Positions 14,633-18,539 of a stretch of 18,539 nt of DNA are shown piece by piece. A program made the translations under genes and the position numbers. Position 1 is the first letter of the stretch; each line of letters starts with the position of its first letter. This DNA comes from Lentisphaeraceae bacterium (GTDB lineage: Bacteria; Verrucomicrobiota; Kiritimatiellia; RFP12; DVOR01). Under the pieces are notes generated by a model, which was not told the origin of the DNA, made no database searches, and worked only from the letters and a program-made list of their open reading frames with translations. The stretch covers positions 1 to 18,539 of the forward strand of contig SFJE01000034.1 in assembly GCA_004555175.1 (NCBI GenBank), read 5' to 3'.

Positions 14633-14968
14633 ATGGGAGCGACTGTGCGCGTGGTAGCATTGGCGCCCGGGGCGTTGCTGGAGGTGGGTTTCTTTGTCCG
14701 GTTGAATGCTTCGGCGTTGGCGCATGAGCCGGTCATCTATGTGGTCTATAACGACGGCTTTGCCAATGGGGTGCCGCTGCCGCTGGCCTTCGCCAATCCG
14801 TGTTTGGTGGATGTGGCGCCGGCCTTTCGGTTGCGTGGGGCGCGGGTGACGGGCGAGGCGGCGTTGGCGGCGGCGGTTGCGCGGGCCCGGGAGGTCTGCG
14901 CGGCGGGGCATGGGCCCTTTTGGATTGAAGCGTTGGCGTGCAAGCCGGCGGAAGGAGTTGGACGATGA
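14633..14968 (+). CDS. Orphan TPP-enzyme-like half-domain (E1-alpha C-terminal-like), probably non-catalytic
   Basis: 111 residues. The pattern matches the C-terminal half of a thiamine-pyrophosphate dehydrogenase E1-alpha domain: LLEVGFFVRLNASA, then PVIYVVYNDGFANGVPLP (compare PVIFV.NNGYA), an A-rich middle, and AAVARAREVCAAGHGPFWIEAL (compare AVARAR.G.GP.LIEA). The GDG motif that starts the TPP-binding signature is absent, reading ALAPGALLEV, and the N-terminal half of the fold is missing. It is therefore unlikely to be a complete enzyme. ATG 14633 has GGAG with 8-nt spacing. Its TGA overlaps the ATG of murC-murB (ATGA, 14965-14968), which indicates translational coupling and a conserved, real gene and not random decay. 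It may be a regulatory or binding protein. The homology call is by eye and tentative. Confidence 0.55.
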   Translation: MGATVRVVALAPGALLEVGFFVRLNASALAHEPVIYVVYNDGFANGVPLPLAFANPCLVDVAPAFRLRGARVTGEAALAAAVARAREVCAAGHGPFWIEALACKPAEGVGR

Positions 14969-17310
14969 GCAAGCTGGAGAATTTGTTTACGGCGGCCCCA
15001 GGGCGGGTGCACGTGATGGGGATTTGCGGCGTGGGGGCCGCGGGGATTGCCTGGATGCTGCATCTGCGCGGTTGGAAGGTGACGGGGTGCGACTTGCATA
15101 TCCCGCCCACGATGGATAAGTTCTTCACCAAGCATGGCATTCAGGTGACGCAGGGACACGCCCCGGGGCATCTGGCCAACTGCGATGCGGTGGTCTACAG
15201 CGCGGCGGTGCGCCCCGATGAGCCTGAGTTGGCGTTGGCGCGGGCGGGGGGGCTGCGCGTCCTCTCGCGCGGCGAGTGCTTGGCGCATTGGGTGAGCGGC
15301 CTGCGCTCGGTGGCGGTCTGCGGCACCCATGGGAAGACCACAACGAGTTGCTGGACCACGCGGCTGCTGCAGCTGGTCGGCCAAAAGCCGTTGTGGTGCT
15401 TGGGGGGCTACACGCCCAAGCTGCTGACGAATGCCGGCCCGCGCGAGGGGACGCTGGCAGGCATGTTGCCGGCAAATCAATTGGCGGTGGCCGAGGCCGA
15501 CGAGAGCGACGGCACCTTGGCCTATGAACACCCGGCCTTCCTGGTCATCACCAATATCGAGCCGGATCACCTGGATCACTTCCGCGATGCCGAGGAGATT
15601 GAGCAGTGCTTTGCCAAGGCCGTGGCCAATACGCGCGAGGGGGTGGCCGTCTGTGCCGATGCGCCCCGGGCGATGCGTGTGGCGGCGCACTTCGCCGCCG
15701 GGCCGATTGTCACCTATGGCTTCTCGCAGGATGCAATGGTGCGCGCGGTCGATCCCCTGCGTCAGGCGGAGGGGACGCGCTTCAAACTGGTTATCAACGG
15801 CCGCGCGCAGGGCGAGGTGAATCTCCCAGTTCCCGGCGATCATAATGTGCTCAACGCCCTGGGCGCGCTTTCAGCCGGATTGCTCTTGGGGCTGGAGGCG
15901 CCTGCGCTCATCGAGGCGCTCCCCAAGGCCTGCGCTGAACTGCCCAAGCGCCGCTTCCAGTGGACCACGCCCAAGAATGCCCCCGTGCGCGTGGTGGTCG
16001 ACTACGCCCATCACCCCACCGAGATCCAGGCGATGCTCTCGATGGCGCGGCTGCAAGCGCCCCAGCGGCTGCGGATGGTCTTCCAGCCCCACCGCTACTC
16101 GCGCACCAAGCGGCTGTTGGATGACTTTGTGCGGGCGCTTGCCGGGGTGGACGAGGTGGTGCTGCTGCCGGTCTATGCCGCCAGCGAAAAGCCCGAACAG
16201 GGGTGTGAGAGCTATGAACTTTATGCCGCCATGCGCGCAGCGGATCCCGGGCAGCGCGTGCTCCTGGCGCAGAGCACCGAGGAGGTCTCGGGCTATCTGC
16301 AGCGGACGGCGCAGGCGGGCGACCTCATTCTCGTGGTCGGCGCGGGCGATGTGGAGCGAATTGGCCACGATCTGGGCAAACTCACCCTGCCCGACACCTC
16401 GCGCAACCGCGTCTGGGCGTTGCTGGAGCGGACGCTGCCCGGCGAACTCAACCTCTCGCCCGATGAACCGCTTGCGCGCCACACCGGCTATCGCGTGGGC
16501 GGCACCGTGGATGCCTTCGTCAAACCCGCCGATGTCCCGGCCCTCGTCGCCCTCTGCACCGTCTGCGCCGCCAACGAAATCCCGCTGCAGTTCAGCGGCT
16601 CGGGGACCAACTCCTGGTTCTCGGATCTGGGAATGCCCGGCGTGCTCTGCTCGCTGCGCGGACCGGCCTTCGAGGCCTATCGTCGCGAGGGTGACGAGGT
16701 CACCGTTGGCGGCGGTCTGGCCGGGAGCCTCTTCCTCAACAACCTCGAGCGCGATGGCCTGGGCGGCCTGGCCTTTATGCAGGGCATTCCCGGGACCGTT
16801 GGCGGATGGGCACGGATGAATGCCGGGGCCCACGGTCACGCCCTTTGGGAGTGCGTCACGGCCGTACGCGTGGTCCACGCCGATGGTCGCCTGCGCCACC
16901 TGCCGGCCAGCGCCCTCAAAGCCGAGTATCGCCATGTGCAGGGGTTGGAGGATTGCGCGGTCATTGAGGTTACCTTCCGCCTCAAGCCCATGGCCAGCGA
17001 AGCTATCCGCGCCGAACGCGAAACCTATGCCGCCAAACGCGTCAATCTCGCCGGCCTACGCACCTGCGGCTCGCTCTTCAAAAATCCGACAGGCCTCTCG
17101 GCCGGGGCCGTCTTCGATGCCCTCGGCGCGAAAGCGTGGCGCATTGGCGGCGCCTTCGTCACCCCGCAGCACGCCAACATCATCGCTGCCGGCGAAGGCT
17201 GCACCGGCTCGGACCTCCTGGCCCTGATGCTCCGGATGCGTGCGGCCTTCGCCGCCGCCGGTAAAGGCGCCATCACCCCCGAGGTCGAAGGCCTCGCCGG
17301 CGAACGCTAA
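14965..17310 (+). CDS. murC-murB: MurC-MurB fusion: UDP-MurNAc:L-alanine ligase and UDP-GlcNAc-enolpyruvate reductase
   Basis: 781 residues carrying two cytoplasmic steps of peptidoglycan synthesis. The MurC part (1 to about 475) has the GICGVGAAGIAWML nucleotide fold, the ATP loop GTHGKTTT (120-127), EADESD (177-182), the DHLDHF segment, HHPTE from 349 and FQPHRYSRTKRL. The MurB part (about 490-781) has HTGYRVGG (506-513), FAD-binding SGSGTNSW (544-551), GIPGTVGG (607-614), catalytic S703 in GSLFKNP and E773 near the C-terminus. MurB makes UDP-MurNAc and MurC adds L-alanine, so the fusion pairs consecutive reactions, with the later enzyme placed first. All key residues are intact. ATG 14965 follows AAGGAG with 7-nt spacing and overlaps the upstream stop. 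MurB/MurC fusions are reported from Verrucomicrobium. A hairpin terminator follows. Confidence 0.95.
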   Translation: MSKLENLFTAAPGRVHVMGICGVGAAGIAWMLHLRGWKVTGCDLHIPPTMDKFFTKHGIQVTQGHAPGHLANCDAVVYSAAVRPDEPELALARAGGLRVLSRGECLAHWVSGLRSVAVCGTHGKTTTSCWTTRLLQLVGQKPLWCLGGYTPKLLTNAGPREGTLAGMLPANQLAVAEADESDGTLAYEHPAFLVITNIEPDHLDHFRDAEEIEQCFAKAVANTREGVAVCADAPRAMRVAAHFAAGPIVTYGFSQDAMVRAVDPLRQAEGTRFKLVINGRAQGEVNLPVPGDHNVLNALGALSAGLLLGLEAPALIEALPKACAELPKRRFQWTTPKNAPVRVVVDYAHHPTEIQAMLSMARLQAPQRLRMVFQPHRYSRTKRLLDDFVRALAGVDEVVLLPVYAASEKPEQGCESYELYAAMRAADPGQRVLLAQSTEEVSGYLQRTAQAGDLILVVGAGDVERIGHDLGKLTLPDTSRNRVWALLERTLPGELNLSPDEPLARHTGYRVGGTVDAFVKPADVPALVALCTVCAANEIPLQFSGSGTNSWFSDLGMPGVLCSLRGPAFEAYRREGDEVTVGGGLAGSLFLNNLERDGLGGLAFMQGIPGTVGGWARMNAGAHGHALWECVTAVRVVHADGRLRHLPASALKAEYRHVQGLEDCAVIEVTFRLKPMASEAIRAERETYAAKRVNLAGLRTCGSLFKNPTGLSAGAVFDALGAKAWRIGGAFVTPQHANIIAAGEGCTGSDLLALMLRMRAAFAAAGKGAITPEVEGLAGER

Positions 17311-17330
17311 CGCCTCACCACCACCTCTCT

Positions 17331-17367
17331 AACGCACCCGGCCGCTCAGGTCGGGTGCGTTATGTTT
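17331..17367 (+). terminator. Rho-independent-type terminator after murC-murB
   Basis: AACGCACCCG (17331-17340) pairs perfectly with CGGGTGCGTT (17352-17361) across an 11-nt loop, followed by ATGTTTTAT. The T tract is short, so strength is uncertain. It starts 21 nt after the stop. Confidence 0.7.
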
Positions 17368-17520
17368 TATGTAACGGCGTATGAAGCGCAGAAAAGACCC
17401 CAGGGGGCAAGTAAATCGTGCGCTACCGATGCAGCAGATCGATCGGCGAGGAAGAGGGCTTTCATTGCGTGAGGTTCGGCGGCAGGTGTCGTTGATAACG
17501 GCTTCGGAGAAGGGCGTTAT

Positions 17521-17589
17521 GTACCCCAATTGGGGTACTTGCAGTACGGTAATTAGGGTACGCTCGGTACCCCAATTGGGGTACACAAC
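17521..17589. repeat. Array of three tandem 18-bp palindromes, 23-bp period
   Basis: GTACCCCAATTGGGGTAC, a perfect 18-bp palindrome, occurs at 17521-17538 and 17567-17584. A degenerate copy, GTACGGTAATTAGGGTAC, lies exactly midway at 17544-17561. Unit starts are 23 bp apart. The stretch 17368-17520 before it holds no feature that I can support. Short reading frames across it on both strands simply translate the palindrome. Confidence 0.95.
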
Positions 17590-17631
17590 GAGATCGGGCG
17601 GGGCGGATTTGAACCTCAGGCTGACGCAATT

Positions 17632-17694
17632 GATAAGTCCCCCACTTATCGGCGATAAGTCCCGGACTTATCGGAATTAACTCCCGGACTTATT
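17632..17694. repeat. Array of three tandem 19-bp palindromes, 22-bp period
   Basis: GATAAGTCCCCCACTTATC (17632-17650), GATAAGTCCCGGACTTATC (17654-17672) and the diverged ATTAACTCCCGGACTTATT (17676-17694) begin exactly 22 bp apart. The middle copy is a perfect dyad around a single central base. This array is unrelated in sequence to the one 47 bp upstream but has the same build. 17701-17856 contains a modest inverted repeat (GCCGAG/CTCGGC near 17731-17755) and nothing else recognised. Confidence 0.95.
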
Positions 17695-17856
17695 AATTCA
17701 CTTAGCCGCAAGCCGAAGTTTCGTCAGAGGGCCGAGAAGATCGACCCTCGGCTTCGTGCAGGCCTGAATGCGCCGGTTCCCCGGATACGCGAGAGACCCT
17801 CGCACAACATCGTGCGCGCGTGAGAGATCGGAGATTGAAAAAGTTTTCCAAAAGGC

Positions 17857-17886
17857 TTGACTTCTCCTGGTGAGAAATGCTATTAT
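17857..17886 (+). promoter_or_regulatory. Promoter of the tRNA operon
   Basis: TTGACT (17857-17862) and TATTAT (17881-17886) are 18 bp apart, with a TGC extension (17878-17880). A start near 17893 gives a 12-nt leader before the first tRNA. Confidence 0.8.
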
Positions 17887-17904
17887 GTGCCCCGTTTTCA
17901 CCAC

Positions 17905-17981
17905 GGGGGATTAGCTCAGTTGGTTAGAGCGTCTGCTTGACATGCAGAAGGTCACTGGTTCGAGTCCAGTATCTCCCACCA
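17905..17981 (+). tRNA. tRNA-Val(GAC): tRNA-Val (anticodon GAC)
   Basis: 77 nt with the CCA end encoded. The acceptor GGGGGAT (17905-17911) pairs with ATCTCCC (17971-17977, one G.U). The D-arm contains TAGCTCAGTTGGTTAGAGC. The anticodon loop TTGACAT is closed by TCTGC/GCAGA and gives anticodon GAC. The T-loop is TTCGAGT. It is first of a two-tRNA transcript, 3 nt before tRNA-Pro. Confidence 0.97.
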
Positions 17982-17984
17982 ATA

Positions 17985-18061
17985 CGGACCGTAGCGCAGC
18001 CTGGTAGCGCGTTTGCTTGGGGTGCAAAAGGTCTCGGGTTCAAATCCCGACGGTCCGACCA
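17985..18061 (+). tRNA. tRNA-Pro(GGG): tRNA-Pro (anticodon GGG)
   Basis: 77 nt with encoded CCA. The acceptor CGGACCG (17985-17991) pairs perfectly with CGGTCCG (18051-18057). The anticodon loop TTGGGGT, closed by TTTGC/GCAAA, gives GGG. The T-loop TTCAAAT is flanked by CGGG/CCCG. The CGG-type 5' end is typical of tRNA-Pro. Sequence composition becomes more AT-rich about 100 bp beyond its terminator, so its 3' end is a possible integration site. Confidence 0.97.
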
Positions 18062-18070
18062 TTCTGCTTG

Positions 18071-18097
18071 AGCCTCGGTTTTCACCGGGGCTTTTTT
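18071..18097 (+). terminator. Rho-independent terminator of the tRNA operon
   Basis: AGCCTCGG (18071-18078) pairs with CCGGGGCT (18085-18092, one G.U) across a 6-nt loop, and six T residues (18092-18097) follow. Confidence 0.93.
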
Positions 18098-18363
18098 GTC
18101 GAACCTGCCCGAGGTGCGAGGTGAGGGTGGAGCGGGAGTGGATATTGAAATGAGAGCCCCTGCAGGGCAGTTGGATGCCTTCGCCAATGACGAGAGACAG
18201 TCCCCGATTGCAGGGCTCGTAAAAAGGGTAATCTATTAACTAGCGAAAGTCAAGTTGGATGCTTTGATAGCGTTGTTTCGTAGCTACAAGAGGGTATGTA
18301 ATGCGGAGAAAAAGGATGGGGCGTTGGAGATTATTTATCTAGTGTCTGACCCCGAGAATACGC

Positions 18364-18369
18364 TATAAT
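18364..18369 (+). promoter_or_regulatory. Possible -10 box (TATAAT) before a short frame at the window end
   Basis: A perfect TATAAT sits at 18364-18369 preceded by CGC, close to the extended -10 type seen elsewhere. No matching -35 box was found at 16-18 bp. It would give a leader of about 25 nt for the small frame at 18402. Confidence 0.4.
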
Positions 18370-18401
18370 ACACGGTGAGGACAGTCGATAAGGTAACAGT
18401 T

Positions 18402-18464
18402 ATGCACGATTTACCGTTGGAAAATCTGATGAGCGATGAATCCTGGAGGTTCCCCAGTTTTTAA
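18402..18464 (+). CDS. Possible 20-residue leader peptide or small ORF
   Basis: ATG 18402 is preceded by AAGG at 18390-18393 (8-nt spacing) and by a TATAAT box, and the frame closes at TAA 18462-18464. The product begins MHDLPLENLMSDESW. It shares its frame with the decayed-looking sequence around it, so it may only be a segment of that. It could be a leader peptide of a gene beyond the window. Confidence 0.25.
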   Translation: MHDLPLENLMSDESWRFPSF

Positions 18465-18500
18465 ACAGCACAAAGAATAACTTATTCAATTCTAAAGGAG

Positions 18501-18539
18501 ATGTGTATCTTTAATCGTGTAACAAGTAAAAAAATGAGT
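18501..18539 (+). CDS. Possible start of a gene running off the window end
   Basis: AAAGGAG (18494-18500) directly abuts ATG 18501, and the frame MCIFNRVTSKKMS stays open to the end. Zero spacing is poor for initiation. ATG 18534 in the same frame is an alternative but has no ribosome site. Nothing can be said of function from 13 codons. Confidence 0.2.
   Translation, partial: MCIFNRVTSKKMS

Larger units (their letters stand above)
18150..18539 (+). pseudogene. Possible decayed reading frame, family not recognised
   Basis: One + strand frame from ATG 18150 to the window end is broken only by three TAA stops (18237-18239, 18366-18368, 18462-18464). Between stops the translation looks protein-like, for example VKLDALIALFRSYKRV and GALEIIYLVSDPENTL, then DLPLENLMSDESW. 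The DNA is clearly more AT-rich than the rest of the window. About six stops would be expected by chance in 130 codons, so the signal is weak. It may be a degenerate gene next to a tRNA, or simply intergenic DNA. No start with a convincing ribosome site supports the first segment. Confidence 0.2.

Noticed and set aside
17605..17625. GGATTTGAACCTC, like the antisense of a tRNA T-arm, as a tRNA fragment or attachment-site remnant
   Set aside because: The bases that would form the T-stem do not pair and no acceptor or CCA end is nearby.
17381..17680. A 99-codon plus-strand frame and an 85-codon minus-strand frame (17329-17586) over the first palindrome array
   Set aside because: Both contain YPNWGT and VPQLGY, which are simply the palindrome read in two phases. 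There is no ribosome site and the frame runs into the second array.
17698..17904. A 68-codon minus-strand frame before the tRNA genes
   Set aside because: It overlaps the tRNA promoter and has no recognisable domain or ribosome site. It may be a fragment of something, but nothing supports it.
17924..18187. An 87-codon minus-strand frame across both tRNA genes
   Set aside because: Its product (for example DRRDLNPRPFAPQAN, WTRTSDLLHVKQ) is the well-known false protein translated antisense to tRNA genes.
18430..18442. CTGATGAG...GATGAA resembling a hammerhead ribozyme core
   Set aside because: The GAAA box and flanking helices I and III are not present, so the match is chance.

Overview
The window looks chromosomal, from a Gram-negative, GC-rich member of the Verrucomicrobiota (PVC group). 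The main argument is a five-gene block (4048-12116) whose order and domain make-up match the Amuc_1102-1101-1100-1099-1098 pilus-like locus of Akkermansia muciniphila: a small secreted protein, a PilM/PilN fusion, a PilO-like protein, a zinc-ribbon/calcium-repeat inner-membrane protein and a PilQ-type secretin. A MurC-MurB fusion enzyme (14965-17310), a fusion type also reported from Verrucomicrobium, fits the same assignment. Genus cannot be read from the sequence.

Layout. 1-476: a 22-bp tandem array, a sigma70-like promoter and a long, strongly structured leader. 477-3679: a restriction-modification locus, with a nuclease-methylase polypeptide followed in the -1 frame by a two-TRD specificity module (BcgI/type IIB-like). 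The junction carries an SD-like GGAGGT, a G GGA AAA slippery heptamer and an 11-bp perfect hairpin 6 nt downstream, and the specificity frame lacks a good start codon. I read this as programmed -1 frameshifting that would make a 1067-residue R-M-S fusion next to a 686-residue R-M protein. It is the strongest novel candidate here. 3680-4047: a candidate ~66-nt hairpin RNA and the promoter of the pilus-like operon. 4048-12116: that operon, with an internal promoter before the secretin. 12117-12500: terminator, a cluster of hairpins with a 20-bp direct repeat, and a promoter. 12500-13588: secreted alkaline phosphatase. 13761-17310: yicC, a 111-residue orphan TPP-enzyme-like half-domain, and murC-murB, tightly packed and probably co-transcribed. 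17311-17904: terminator, then two different arrays of three tandem palindromes (23-bp and 22-bp periods). 17905-18061: tRNA-Val(GAC) and tRNA-Pro(GGG) with their own promoter and terminator. 18098-18539: AT-richer sequence with no convincing intact gene, perhaps a decayed reading frame.

How the parts work together. The pilus-like genes would build an envelope-spanning complex: an actin-like cytoplasmic PilM domain tethered by its PilN part, bitopic PilO-like and Amuc_1099-like proteins in the inner membrane, and an outer-membrane secretin. No pilin, prepilin peptidase or motor ATPase lies in the window. yicC (RNA turnover) and murC-murB (peptidoglycan precursors) are housekeeping genes. The restriction locus and the sequence after the tRNAs look accessory. 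Several gene starts share an extended -10 box close to TGCTATAMT.
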